DNA of 64,000 bases from JAEUMD01 sp036768475 (GCA_036768475.1 DAIPMW010000013.1:1-64000); one strand, 5' to 3'; counted from the stretch's first letter, positions 19,158 to 27,430 are shown. Made by a program: numbers and translations. Notes: generated from the letters alone by a model not told the origin.

Positions 19158-19789
19158 CCCGCCCTCTCTCGCGCCCGGCTGCCGAACAGAAGTCCACGCC
19201 GGTCGAGTGGCTTTGCTTCTGCTGTCGTGTTGCATTCTTCACTGGCGGGTGCCGAACGCTCACTTTGTGTGCCGTCCTCTTGACGCGACGGCTCGCGGGA
19301 TGGGCGTTCGCCGCGCCAAATCATGGCCATGTCACGGTCGTCGGCATCTTGATCCTCCTCATCTGCGAGCAACAGCGCATTGAGTGCCGCCTGCGCGGTC
19401 GCAATGGCACTCTCCTGGTCGGCGAACTCCAGCACGGGAGAAAACAGTGAGCACATACGATAGCGTCCAAGCGCAGGTTCGTAGCCGTTGATCATTTCAA
19501 ATCGACCCGCCGGAAACGCCACGGTCTGCTTCGTGCCTGGGACGGCGATCCGTTCATCGCTTGCCGGCTTACCGTGTGTCGGCAGGAGCATCACATTCAT
19601 GAACCAGGGGGTTACCAGGATACAGAGCCATTCACCGGCAAATTCCTGAAGGCCGATCACCTCCACGCCCAGGGCCCTGTTGAGAATTGGGATGCCGGCC
19701 ATGCGCGTGGCTTCGATCTCGCGAAAGCATCGCGCGATCTTGTCGCTTGTCTCTTCTGCCAGGTTAGGGTCCATGTTGTTGATAGCCAC
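19154..19789 (-). CDS. hupJ: [NiFe]-hydrogenase assembly chaperone HupJ (HybE family)
   Basis: 211-residue HupJ/HybE-like chaperone thought to act in assembly of the hydrogenase small and large subunits. Family features are the WLCILVTPWFMNVMLLP strand and the FPAGRFEMI segment. The C-terminal 50 residues are polar and probably disordered. The start is either GTG at 19789, ten bases after the hupI stop, or ATG at 19774; I kept the former for its spacing. Confidence 0.88.
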   Translation of the reverse strand: MAINNMDPNLAEETSDKIARCFREIEATRMAGIPILNRALGVEVIGLQEFAGEWLCILVTPWFMNVMLLPTHGKPASDERIAVPGTKQTVAFPAGRFEMINGYEPALGRYRMCSLFSPVLEFADQESAIATAQAALNALLLADEEDQDADDRDMAMIWRGERPSREPSRQEDGTQSERSAPASEECNTTAEAKPLDRRGLLFGSRARERAG

Positions 19790-19798
19790 GATCTGGGC

Positions 19799-20023
19799 TC
19801 AAACCTCATCGACGACGAGGAAGCCATTCTTCTTGCCGTCGCAATTGGGACAGCTCCAATGGTCGGGTAACGCCGAGAATGGTGTGCCGGCAGGTATCTG
19901 CCAATAGGCATCGCCCTCCGCTGGATCGTAGACGTACCAGCAGATCTTGCATTCGAGTTTGGATGTCGGACCGATCTTGGTGGCGTCGCCACCGTAGGAA
20001 TCCTCAAACGATGCGGTGGTCAT
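19799..20023 (-). CDS. hupI: rubredoxin HupI
   Basis: 74-residue rubredoxin. The single iron is held by C25/C28 (CKIC) and C58/C61 (CPNC), with the usual W-x-C-P-x-C segment. Such rubredoxins in hup operons protect or help mature the hydrogenase Fe-S centres under oxygen. The start overlaps the hupH stop (ATGA). Confidence 0.96.
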   Translation of the reverse strand: MTTASFEDSYGGDATKIGPTSKLECKICWYVYDPAEGDAYWQIPAGTPFSALPDHWSCPNCDGKKNGFLVVDEV

Positions 20024-20865
20024 CTGTAGACCTCCAGAATATCCGCAAGGCGTTCGCCCGAATCGGCCAGATCTTCAGCTGCTGCCCGCACAACGTCGGG
20101 AAGGTCTGTGATCTCGATCGAATTGAGTATCAGTGTGTCCTGCGAGTTGTAGTATTGCACCCACCACGTGTTCCGCGTTGCCGTGCTCGCCACACGGCAG
20201 TTGCCGTAGCCGCGCGACAGGATTGTCAGCTCCCCTTTGCCGAGCAATTGTGAAAGCGCCGTCAGGTCTTCGGGCGTGTGCGGCAACAGCGACAGATTGA
20301 TGACGTGGGCACTCTGGCCGCCGTCAGCCTTTGCAATATGCTCATTGATTTCGGGCAGGAGGGCCGGGGTATTGAAGACATTCGGGCCGAAGGTGTCGGG
20401 AATATCGACCGCGCTGCGTGCGTCCTTGAACGCAACCCGCAGCAGCGTTTGCGGGAATTCGCCAACCTCGATGAGGTCGGCAATCACCTTGCCCTGCTCG
20501 TCCGAAACACGCACACGCCACACGCCGGCCAACACGGATTCCTGCGCCTGATGCGTAGCTCCGCCGACGCTGGACACCTCGCCTTCACCAAGAACCTGGT
20601 CCACGAAGGAACGATTGGCTTCATCGAGTGCTGTGATGTCGATCACGCCTTTGTCCGCTGTCGCCTCGTCCGCAACCAGCACGGCCAGCACCGCGTCAAG
20701 AGCTGCCTTGCCGGCCTCGATTCCGACGGTATCCACAGGCTCGGGAAGATTGGGAGTGGAAAAGACCGACATGCCAGACGGCATCTGCATGTAGTTTAAC
20801 GTGCCGTCCTGATCCTCGGGCTGGCTGCCCGGGCCAATCATCAAGCCGCTTGGAAGCGTGGACAT
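20020..20865 (-). CDS. hupH: hydrogenase expression/formation protein HupH (HyaF family)
   Basis: 281-residue HupH/HyaF-like protein. I recognise the C-terminal LLGKGELTILSRGYGNCRVASTA region and VQYYNSQDTLILNSIEI. The family is tied to small-subunit maturation of membrane-bound uptake hydrogenases. It is separated from hupG by 78 bases, the largest internal gap in this part of the operon, with no clear promoter in it. The downstream hupI start overlaps its stop. Confidence 0.9.
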   Translation of the reverse strand: MSTLPSGLMIGPGSQPEDQDGTLNYMQMPSGMSVFSTPNLPEPVDTVGIEAGKAALDAVLAVLVADEATADKGVIDITALDEANRSFVDQVLGEGEVSSVGGATHQAQESVLAGVWRVRVSDEQGKVIADLIEVGEFPQTLLRVAFKDARSAVDIPDTFGPNVFNTPALLPEINEHIAKADGGQSAHVINLSLLPHTPEDLTALSQLLGKGELTILSRGYGNCRVASTATRNTWWVQYYNSQDTLILNSIEITDLPDVVRAAAEDLADSGERLADILEVYR

Positions 20866-20943
20866 TTGAAATCCGTTCTCTTGGTTGCGTGTGGTCCGGT
20901 TGATTTCTTCAGGCTGGTCTGGCGCTACCGGCGGCCGACTGGA

Positions 20944-21396
20944 TCAGCTAAGTTCGTGATGGTGATGGCCTTGTTCTCCAGCCGCGCCGTTGGAGCCGCC
21001 CGGAAGCTTGAAGGGGGGTGGTTCGCTGGGTTCGCGCCTGAGGATTTCCGATATCTCCTGGATGTAATCGGTCCAGTCCTTCACGCGGGAAATTGCCCCG
21101 AGGTATGCGCCGCGCTTCAGAAAGACGAGGGAGGGGAACGCCGGGAAACGGTATTGGCGCTGCACAATGCGTTCGCTTTCGCGAGCAACGACGACCGGTG
21201 CGATCCGGCCTCCAAACGCCTTGAGAAGTTCGGGAAAAATAACTGCGACATCGTCGCTCTCCATCAGCCTGTCGGCATCTCCGGCAAGCAACAGAACCGA
21301 ATATTCTCTTTCGGAAACGTGAGCCTGGATGCCGTCATGGTCGCAAACCGGCAAGGTATGCTTCTCAATGATCGATGCCAGCAGGGGGGAAAACAT
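20944..21396 (-). CDS. hupG: hydrogenase accessory protein HupG (HyaE family, thioredoxin fold)
   Basis: 150-residue HupG/HyaE. The sequence fits a thioredoxin-like fold without the redox CXXC: PVVVARESERIVQRQYRF followed by FPSLVFLKRGAYLG. HyaE-type proteins bind the Tat signal of the small subunit and act as a checkpoint before export. A GAGGAGA lies before the ATG at 21396. It starts 16 bases after hupF. Confidence 0.88.
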   Translation of the reverse strand: MFSPLLASIIEKHTLPVCDHDGIQAHVSEREYSVLLLAGDADRLMESDDVAVIFPELLKAFGGRIAPVVVARESERIVQRQYRFPAFPSLVFLKRGAYLGAISRVKDWTDYIQEISEILRREPSEPPPFKLPGGSNGAAGEQGHHHHELS

Positions 21397-21412
21397 ATCG
21401 CACGTCTCCTCA

Positions 21413-21724
21413 TCAGGCGCCTTTGCGCTCTGCCTTCAAGTGTGCCGGCAACTCCGGCTCGCGGGTGGTAAGATCAGCGAACAGGTGGTCGATATCAGTC
21501 TCACCGCACATGGCCAGTTCCAGGGCCATCAGCGCATTTGCGGTTACACGTGCCGTCTCCTCGCTGATCACCTCGCGCGCGGCGCCAAGGAACACCATGA
21601 TCCATTGGCCGGGCTGCAACGTGCCAACAAGGCTGGTATCGATGTCATGCTCTCCATCGCGTGCAGCGCACTTGCTTTGGAGACCGAAGGACTCGATCAC
21701 TTGCATTGGAACGCCTAGGCACAT
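21413..21724 (-). CDS. hupF: HypC-family chaperone HupF
   Basis: 103-residue paralogue of HypC. It begins MCLGVPMQV, with the essential Cys2, and has PGQWIMVFLGAAREVI in the barrel. HupF is larger than HypC through a C-terminal extension and in Rhizobium stabilises the large subunit in the presence of oxygen. I chose ATG 21724, which forms an ATGA overlap with the hupD stop and places the cysteine at position 2. Confidence 0.93.
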   Translation of the reverse strand: MCLGVPMQVIESFGLQSKCAARDGEHDIDTSLVGTLQPGQWIMVFLGAAREVISEETARVTANALMALELAMCGETDIDHLFADLTTREPELPAHLKAERKGA

Positions 21725-22416
21725 CACCGCGCTCCCGCTGTATCGGAAAGGATACGTGCAATTTCGGCCTCGAAGTCGTCCGGCCCATGCCAGCGTCCAT
21801 CTGCGAGTACGCGGGCGTCGCCCGAACGCAGGGCATCTTCCTGCGTCGGACGCCCGGTTTCGTAATGCCTCATGATCGTTGCTGGAGTGGAGATGGTTGC
21901 GTCTTCGGCAAGCGGTGATGATCGCGGTCTGGCGTGAACGCCATGCTGCTCGAGGAACTTCAATGCCGCAGCGATCGCCGGTTCGATCTTTGCTTTGACC
22001 TCAGGTCTGAGGCTGCCGCCATAATCGTCGAGCTCAAGGGGCTGCACGCCGATCAAAAGCAGATGCCGGGGGTAATTGCCGAGCATGTCCGCCATCGCCA
22101 GGACTTCCTGGAAACCCGTCTGGTGCAGCGAGACCTTCTTGACGCCGAGGAACTTCGGCACCTCGCAGCCTTCCACGAGCTTGAGTGTTCCGGCAGGCAA
22201 TCCGTAATCGACGGCATCGAAGACGATGAGGATGTCGGCATCGCGGATGTGCTGAACGAGGTAGATGCCCTGGGTGCCGCCATCGAGCAGGCGCACATTG
22301 TCGGAAAAGGCGTAGTGGCGGTGCAGCTCCTCCACTGCACGTACGCCGAAACCTTCGTCGGCCCACAGCAGATTGCCAATGCCCAGGATGAGCACGGCCG
22401 GTGGCGCCTCGGTCAT
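21724..22416 (-). CDS. hupD: hydrogenase maturation protease HupD
   Basis: 230-residue endopeptidase that trims the C-terminal tail of HupL after nickel insertion. The three nickel-sensing ligands of the family are visible: E21 (ADEGFG), D67 (VFDAVDYG) and H98 (SLHQTG). The HupL in this locus still carries the 15-residue tail that is its substrate. It is the first gene after a terminator and has its own sigma-54 promoter 75 bases upstream. The C-terminal 60 residues extend beyond the core protease. Confidence 0.95.
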   Translation of the reverse strand: MTEAPPAVLILGIGNLLWADEGFGVRAVEELHRHYAFSDNVRLLDGGTQGIYLVQHIRDADILIVFDAVDYGLPAGTLKLVEGCEVPKFLGVKKVSLHQTGFQEVLAMADMLGNYPRHLLLIGVQPLELDDYGGSLRPEVKAKIEPAIAAALKFLEQHGVHARPRSSPLAEDATISTPATIMRHYETGRPTQEDALRSGDARVLADGRWHGPDDFEAEIARILSDTAGAR

Positions 22417-22490
22417 GGGCAGCCTCCTCGATCCAGATACGTTTCCTTAGTGACCGCGCGTTGGTTCCCGCGGTTGTTGACTGGTTAACA

Positions 22491-22505
22491 GCAAGCTGTG
22501 TGCCA
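22491..22505 (-). promoter_or_regulatory. sigma-54 (-24/-12) promoter of hupD
   Basis: On the minus strand the sequence reads CTGGCAC-ACAGC-TTGCT, an exact match to TGGCAC-N5-TTGC, 75 bases before the hupD start. It lies in the 338-base gap between hupC and hupD and downstream of the hupC terminator. It is placed to drive hupD through hypF, including the sensor genes. A partial IHF-like TTGATA core lies near 22553 but lacks the rest of the consensus. Confidence 0.85.
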
Positions 22506-22690
22506 GAACCTGTAAGCGCCCTAAGCACCGAAATTGCTTATGAATTTCCAACTTGATAACTCGGGAATGGAAATTTAGTAATCGAAATGAGGGTATTCTG
22601 GAAGGAGTTCTTTCACCTTCCAGGGTGTGGTGATGGCTGGCGTTTTGTTTTCCTGAACGGCCAGCGCGGTGCGGCATTGTGCCAGAGGCG

Positions 22691-22720
22691 AAAAAAGATG
22701 CGGGGCCGTTTGGCCCCGCA
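22691..22720 (-). terminator. rho-independent terminator after hupC
   Basis: Minus-strand hairpin with an 8-bp perfect GC stem (22700-22707 with 22712-22719), a 4-base loop and a run of six T after it (22696-22691 read on the minus strand). It lies 35 bases after the hupC stop and would end the hupSLEC transcript. Confidence 0.88.
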
Positions 22721-22754
22721 GTTTGGCGGTCCGACGTTCCAGGGAGAAATGCGT

Positions 22755-23474
22755 TCAGTGACTGCCGTCATTCGGTGGCCGACCGTCGCGGAACGTTCGC
22801 CAGCCCGAAAACATGGATGAGATGATGGATTGCCGGGACATGATGTCCTCTCGGACGGCTGCATAAATATGGATGATGGCAAAGCAGATGATCACCCACA
22901 TCCCCAGGTGGTGCCATGTGTGCACATCCTGGCTTTGTCCGAAGAGCGGGATCACCCAACTCGTGAACAAGGTATGCTGCCAGGTCCCCATACCGGCGCC
23001 TTCGCCATATAGCGCAAGTCCCGTGACGATCATGAAGGCGATACCCCAGACGAACATCACATGCATGACGAGTGTCGCAAGAGGGTTGTGGCCTGAGTAT
23101 TTGAGCGGTTCCTTCGCGATCATTGCGTACCACTTCACCTCATGAAACAACTCTTGCCAGAAGCTGCGCTTCCATACCGGCGGCAAGAAGATCTGCTTGG
23201 CATGCGAGTTGCCGACGATTGCCCAGTAGATCCGGAACAGAAATCCGATCACCAGTATGTAACCTGCCGCGAAGTGCAGGTACCGGATCCAGCCGAATAG
23301 AAAGCTGTTACTTGCCTCGCCGGGAACCGACGGTGGCGGTGAACCGATCAGGTAGCCTGTCACGGCAAGCGTGAGAATGGCGAATGCATTGACCCAATGC
23401 CAGAGCCGCACAGGCGCCTCATAGACGTAGACGGCTTCCTCGCGATGCGGCGTGTGAACAGTATCTGTGCTCAT
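22755..23474 (-). CDS. hupC: Ni/Fe-hydrogenase b-type cytochrome subunit HupC
   Basis: 239-residue membrane cytochrome b that anchors the HupSL dimer and passes electrons to the quinone pool. Four membrane spans are visible, with haem-ligand histidines in RLWHWVNAF, YLHFAAGYI and DVHTWHHLGMW. The ATG at 23474 follows GGAGG six bases upstream; a longer frame from 23516 was rejected. A strong terminator follows 35 bases after its stop. Confidence 0.95.
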   Translation of the reverse strand: MSTDTVHTPHREEAVYVYEAPVRLWHWVNAFAILTLAVTGYLIGSPPPSVPGEASNSFLFGWIRYLHFAAGYILVIGFLFRIYWAIVGNSHAKQIFLPPVWKRSFWQELFHEVKWYAMIAKEPLKYSGHNPLATLVMHVMFVWGIAFMIVTGLALYGEGAGMGTWQHTLFTSWVIPLFGQSQDVHTWHHLGMWVIICFAIIHIYAAVREDIMSRQSIISSMFSGWRTFRDGRPPNDGSH

Positions 23475-23484
23475 GTCCGCCCTC

Positions 23485-24054
23485 CTATGCGCCGACGAGA
23501 GCGGCACCCGCAGCAACCAGTGCCAGGCCTGTTGCCGGTAGACCGTGGTGGATCAATGCGGCGGTGCGGCCGACAGCGTATCCGCTGAGATGTAACAGCG
23601 CGCTTGCTACCATGAAGCCAGCCATATAGCTGCCGACTGCTCCAACGAACTCGGTGCCATGTGCGTGGCCGTGGAGAAGAGCAAAGCCGCCTATCAGAAC
23701 AAGTCCAGCATTCGCGGGAACGTATCGTCCCGCAGCAATCATCGCGCCAAACAGCACTACAGAGGCGAGGATTCCCGGTTCCACAAAGGACAATCCGGCA
23801 CCCGCCAGCCCCAGTCCGGCACCAACACCAAGCAATGCAACGAAAAGTGCCGGTCCCTGCCATGCGCGTGAGGTCGGCTGCATTGCCGCCCATACGCCGA
23901 CCGCGAGCATCGCCAGCACATGGTCAAGGCCTGCCATCGGGTGAGCCAGTCCGGCCGCGAGGCCGGATGTAGCGTGACCAGTGTGCGCGAAGGCTGCGTC
24001 GGTCACCATGAAGAGCGACAGCACTGTCGCCACAACGAGTTTCGCTTTTCTCAT
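23485..24054 (-). CDS. hupE: HupE/UreJ-family nickel permease
   Basis: 189-residue membrane protein with a signal-like N terminus ending in AFA-HTGH and about six hydrophobic spans. The family motif HPMAGLDHVLAMLAVG is present, with further histidines in LLHGHAHGTEF. HupE of Rhizobium imports nickel for hydrogenase. The ATG at 24054 is preceded by GGGAGGAAAG; a GTG at 24072 overlapping hupL is less likely. Its place between hupL and hupC is unusual compared with the rhizobial hupSLCDE order I know. Confidence 0.92.
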   Translation of the reverse strand: MRKAKLVVATVLSLFMVTDAAFAHTGHATSGLAAGLAHPMAGLDHVLAMLAVGVWAAMQPTSRAWQGPALFVALLGVGAGLGLAGAGLSFVEPGILASVVLFGAMIAAGRYVPANAGLVLIGGFALLHGHAHGTEFVGAVGSYMAGFMVASALLHLSGYAVGRTAALIHHGLPATGLALVAAGAALVGA

Positions 24055-24068
24055 TTGTCTTTCCTCCC

Positions 24069-25868
24069 TCACCGCACCTTGACGACCGCGAGTTCTTCAC
24101 CCTCCGGTCCCATCACATGGGTGGAGCAGGCGAGACAGGGATCGAAGCTGTGGATTGTGCGCAGGATTTCGACCGGCTCTTCGGCCCGTTCCACCTTCGT
24201 GTTCATCAACGAGGCCTCGAAGGCGCCAATGTTGCCTTTGAGGTCGCGCGGAGAACCGTTCCAAGTCGTTGGAACGACGCACTGATAGTTGTCGATCTTG
24301 GTATCCTTGATGCGCACCCAGTGAGCCAGTGCGCCACGCGGAGCTTCAGTGAAGCCGACGCCCTTGACTTCCTTGGGCCACGTCGCCGGATCGAAGCGCT
24401 CTGTGTTTGCCGTTGCCGTATCGCCCGCCTTGATGGTGGCGATCAGCTTCTGGAAGAAGTACTTCTGCTTGTGTGCGCACCATTGTGCCTCAAGGGCTCG
24501 TGCCGCCGTGCGCCCGAGCGTTGAGAACAACGCTTCCAGTGGAACATTGAGGGCGGCCAGTGTCTTGTCGACCTGCTCCTTGATTTCGGGATGGCCTTGC
24601 GCATAGCCCACGACGTAGCGCGCAAGGGGGCCAACTTCCATGGCATGCCCGCGCCAGCGCGGCGCCTTGATCCAGGAATACTTGGCACTCTCGTCGAGCT
24701 GTTGGATATTGGTGCTGGTGCCGATGGTGTTCGGTCCGAGCTTGTAGTGGGGTTCGGTGATGCCGTCCCAGGGATGCAGGCCCTTTGATTCATCGGGATA
24801 CTTATACCAGGAGTGAGGAACGAACTCCTGCACCTGGTCGGGGTCTCTGAGGTCGACCGGATGCACTTCCCGCAGATTGCCATTGATGATTGCTCCGGAC
24901 GGCATCATCAGGTTCTTGGGCGAATAGTTGTTTGCCCGGTCGGGAATGTCGCCGTAGGCGAGGACGCTCTTTCCCGATAGCCCGCCGCCGTACAGCCATC
25001 CCTTGTAGAAGGAGCCGATGGCGATGATGTCTGGTATGTAGACGTTCTCGACGAAATCGATGGTTCGATCGATGACGCCGGCAACGTAGTTCAAGCGCTC
25101 CATATTGAGGGGGGCACCGGCCGCCAGCTCGCCGTCCATGTTGATCGCGCACGGTACGCCGCCCACCAGCCAGTTCGGATGTGTGTCCTTGCCGCCGAAT
25201 ATGGTGCGGGTCGTCATGATCTCTTTCTGGAAATCGAGCGCTTCCAGATAGTGTGTGACCGCCATCAGGTCGGCTTCCGGCGGCAGCAGGTATGCCGGGT
25301 TGGTCCAGTAGCCGTTCTTGAACGGACCGAGCTGCCCGCTCTCGATGAATTTCTTCAGCCGGTTCTGCACGTCACGGAAATAGCCGGGCGATGATTTCGG
25401 ATGGCTCGGCCCCGTCCTCATTTGCAATTCGCTCGTCGCCTTCGGGTCCGCCTTCAGCGCGTTGACGGGATTGACCCAGTCGAGCGCATGCAGGTGATAG
25501 AAGTGGACCAGGTGATCGTGGATTTGGAGCGACAGCTGCATGATGTTGCGGATCGAGTTCGCGTTTTCCGGGATCTCGATCTTGAGCGCATCTTCCACGG
25601 CGCGAACCGATGTGAGAGCGTGGGTGCCTGTGCAAACGCCGCAGATGCGCTGCACGAACGCCCAGGCATCGCGTGGATCACGACCTTTGAGAATGACTTC
25701 CAGACCGCGCCACATCGTTCCCGTGGAGACCGCGTTGCGGATAATATTTTCGGCATCGACATTCACTTCGCAGCGCATGTGCCCTTCGATGCGGGTCACA
25801 GGATCAATAACGACGCGCTGACCGCTGTTGTCGAGGTTGAAGCCGTTGGGTGTCTGCATTGCCGCCAT
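24069..25868 (-). CDS. hupL: uptake [NiFe]-hydrogenase large subunit HupL
   Basis: 599-residue catalytic subunit oxidising H2 at the NiFe(CN)2CO site. Ligands are in RICGVC (C76, C79) and DPCLACSTH (C578, C581). After His584 comes a 15-residue tail starting VMGPEGEE, the peptide removed by HupD. RIEGHMRCEV is the N-terminal L1 motif. It begins at the hupS stop (TAATG overlap) behind GGGAGGAAA. It is exported folded with HupS through the Tat pathway, riding on the HupS signal. Confidence 0.97.
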   Translation of the reverse strand: MAAMQTPNGFNLDNSGQRVVIDPVTRIEGHMRCEVNVDAENIIRNAVSTGTMWRGLEVILKGRDPRDAWAFVQRICGVCTGTHALTSVRAVEDALKIEIPENANSIRNIMQLSLQIHDHLVHFYHLHALDWVNPVNALKADPKATSELQMRTGPSHPKSSPGYFRDVQNRLKKFIESGQLGPFKNGYWTNPAYLLPPEADLMAVTHYLEALDFQKEIMTTRTIFGGKDTHPNWLVGGVPCAINMDGELAAGAPLNMERLNYVAGVIDRTIDFVENVYIPDIIAIGSFYKGWLYGGGLSGKSVLAYGDIPDRANNYSPKNLMMPSGAIINGNLREVHPVDLRDPDQVQEFVPHSWYKYPDESKGLHPWDGITEPHYKLGPNTIGTSTNIQQLDESAKYSWIKAPRWRGHAMEVGPLARYVVGYAQGHPEIKEQVDKTLAALNVPLEALFSTLGRTAARALEAQWCAHKQKYFFQKLIATIKAGDTATANTERFDPATWPKEVKGVGFTEAPRGALAHWVRIKDTKIDNYQCVVPTTWNGSPRDLKGNIGAFEASLMNTKVERAEEPVEILRTIHSFDPCLACSTHVMGPEGEELAVVKVR

Positions 25869-26950
25869 TATTCGTTTCCTCCCTTTGAGCGCGCGCGCTT
25901 CACCGCGCTCACGGCTGCGTGGGCCGCTGCCGCGGCGCCCACGACCATGGCGGCTTTACCACCAAGCTCGTCTGCGTTGGCCTCAATGCCGAAGCCATGA
26001 ATGTCTGTGAGGCGGTCGTAGAATGCGCCTTTGTCCCAGAAGCCGTCTTCCGAGCAGCCGATGCACGGATGCCCGGCCTGGATCGGGAACGAGAGGCCGC
26101 CATTCCAACGTACGGTCGAGCACGCATTGTAGGTCGTCGGTCCTTTGCAGCCGACCTTATAGAGGCAATAGCCCTTGCGCGCTCCTTCATCGTCGAAGCT
26201 CTCGACGAACTGGCCGGCATCGAAATGCGGACGGCGGTAGCACTTGTCGTGTATGCGCTGCGAGTAGAACATCTTCGGACGTCCCTGCCGATCAAGCTCA
26301 GGGAGCTTGTCGAAGGTGAGGATGTAGGTGATGACTGCGGTCATCACCTCCGCGATGGGCGGGCAGCCCGGGACTTTGATAATCGGCTTAGCGGCAAGAC
26401 CCGGAACCTTGTGGATCGGTGTTGCTTGTGTCGGATTCGGCCGTGCGGCCTGAACACAGCCCCACGACGCGCAGCTGCCCCACGAGATGATCGCTTTGCA
26501 GTGATTGGCCGCGTGCCTGAGCTGTTCGAGGTACGGCTTGCCAGCGATAATGCAGCTCATGCCTTCCTGGTTGAGCGGTGGATTGCCCTCGCAGGCGAGA
26601 ATGAAGTTGCCGTCGTATTTCTGAATCGTCTCGTCGACGATTGCTTCGGCCTGCTGGCCGGCTGCCGCCATGATCGTGTCGTCATAATCGAGCGAGATCA
26701 TCGACAGAATGACGTCCTTGGCGAGCGGATGCGCCGAACGGATGAAGCTTTCCGAGCAGCAAGTGCATTCCAGTCCGTGCAGCCACAACACCGGGATGCG
26801 CGGCTTGGTCTCCATCGCGTGTGCGATCTGTGGGGCAAAGCTCGGACCAAGGCCCAGGGAAGCCGCTGTGAGACTGCAGTACTTCAGGAAGCTGCGGCGG
26901 GTGATCCCCTGCCGTCGCATCACGTCGTAGAATGTTTCGGTCATCGCCAA
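25868..26950 (-). CDS. hupS: uptake [NiFe]-hydrogenase small subunit HupS (O2-tolerant type)
   Basis: 360-residue electron-transfer subunit. The twin-arginine signal TRRSFLKYC (17-25) is followed by a cleavage region at QIAHA. The proximal cluster has six cysteines: C62, C64, C65, C160, C165 and C196. C64 and C165 are the supernumerary residues that make the [4Fe-3S] cluster of O2-tolerant group 1d enzymes such as HyaA and HoxK. The distal site (H234, C237, C262, C268) and medial site (C277, C296, C299) follow. A C-terminal helix near residues 330-352 anchors it in the membrane. The start may be TTG at 26950, with GGGAGG six bases upstream, or ATG at 26944. Confidence 0.96.
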   Translation of the reverse strand: MAMTETFYDVMRRQGITRRSFLKYCSLTAASLGLGPSFAPQIAHAMETKPRIPVLWLHGLECTCCSESFIRSAHPLAKDVILSMISLDYDDTIMAAAGQQAEAIVDETIQKYDGNFILACEGNPPLNQEGMSCIIAGKPYLEQLRHAANHCKAIISWGSCASWGCVQAARPNPTQATPIHKVPGLAAKPIIKVPGCPPIAEVMTAVITYILTFDKLPELDRQGRPKMFYSQRIHDKCYRRPHFDAGQFVESFDDEGARKGYCLYKVGCKGPTTYNACSTVRWNGGLSFPIQAGHPCIGCSEDGFWDKGAFYDRLTDIHGFGIEANADELGGKAAMVVGAAAAAHAAVSAVKRARSKGGNE

Positions 26951-27012
26951 GCGTTGCCTCCCTTACGGTCGTGAAAGGCGCAGGTTTTCCAGCGCCGGTT
27001 GGTTAACCGTCA

Positions 27013-27027
27013 GCAAAGGTTGTGCCA
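27013..27027 (-). promoter_or_regulatory. sigma-54 (-24/-12) promoter of hupS
   Basis: The minus strand reads TTGGCAC-AACCT-TTGCT, an exact match to YTGGCAC-N5-TTGCT, 63 bases before the hupS start. It fits the HoxA/HupR activator encoded in the same locus. Confidence 0.9.
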
Positions 27028-27046
27028 ATCGACTGTTCTATTTATA

Positions 27047-27059
27047 TATCAATGAGTTG
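27047..27059 (+). promoter_or_regulatory. IHF binding site upstream of hupS promoter
   Basis: The plus strand reads TATCAATGAGTTG, a full match to WATCAANNNNTTR, inside an AT-rich patch. It lies about 20 bases upstream of the -24 element. IHF bending is known to be needed for hupS activation in Rhodobacter capsulatus. Confidence 0.75.
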
Positions 27060-27214
27060 TTTGGTGTTTTAGGCTTTCGCTGCGACGCACACTTCGGATA
27101 TCAAAGCAGCCGAACCGGCGCGCAAGTGGAAGTCATGTTTCCAGCGGTCTTCGCTCTTGTAATGGGGCCGCAGTGCTTGCCGGTTGCCGCTCGGGGGCTC
27201 AAGAACTTCCCTGA

Positions 27215-27425
27215 GTAGTAGACATAGGGCGCGACGTCGTTGAGCTTGCAGCTCGCGACGAACATGGCGATGACCGCTCACCGGTTCGGCGCCGCCGTCT
27301 GATCGGCCAAGAGGTGGTTCTCGCGATCCGGCATGATTGATCCAATTGCGCTGCTCGACTGTGTTGGTGTCGGGCTTGATGCGCCCATCGTCCAGACGGC
27401 GGCACAGCCCGTCTCACCGGGACTC
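27215..27425 (-). pseudogene. IS66-family transposase remnant (C-terminal piece, frameshifted)
   Basis: On the minus strand one frame reads DGRIKPDTNTVEQ and, after scrambled codons, GRSDGGAE; another frame then gives AVIAMFVASCKLNDVAPYVYY. These match in order the IS66 transposase C terminus (DGR.ELDTNTVER ... LFAGSDGGAE .WAVIASL.ETCKLN.VDP). The frame changes between the blocks, so it is dead. It lies about 190 bases upstream of the hupS promoter, at the edge of the hydrogenase locus. Confidence 0.75.
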
Positions 27426-27430
27426 AAGGC

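Noticed and set aside
22530..22560. Possible IHF site upstream of the hupD promoter
   Set aside because: Only the TTGATA core fits; the YAA part of the consensus is replaced by TTC.
25919..26974. 351-residue plus-strand open frame over hupS
   Set aside because: Antisense to hupS, with no family features; high-GC codon bias creates such frames.
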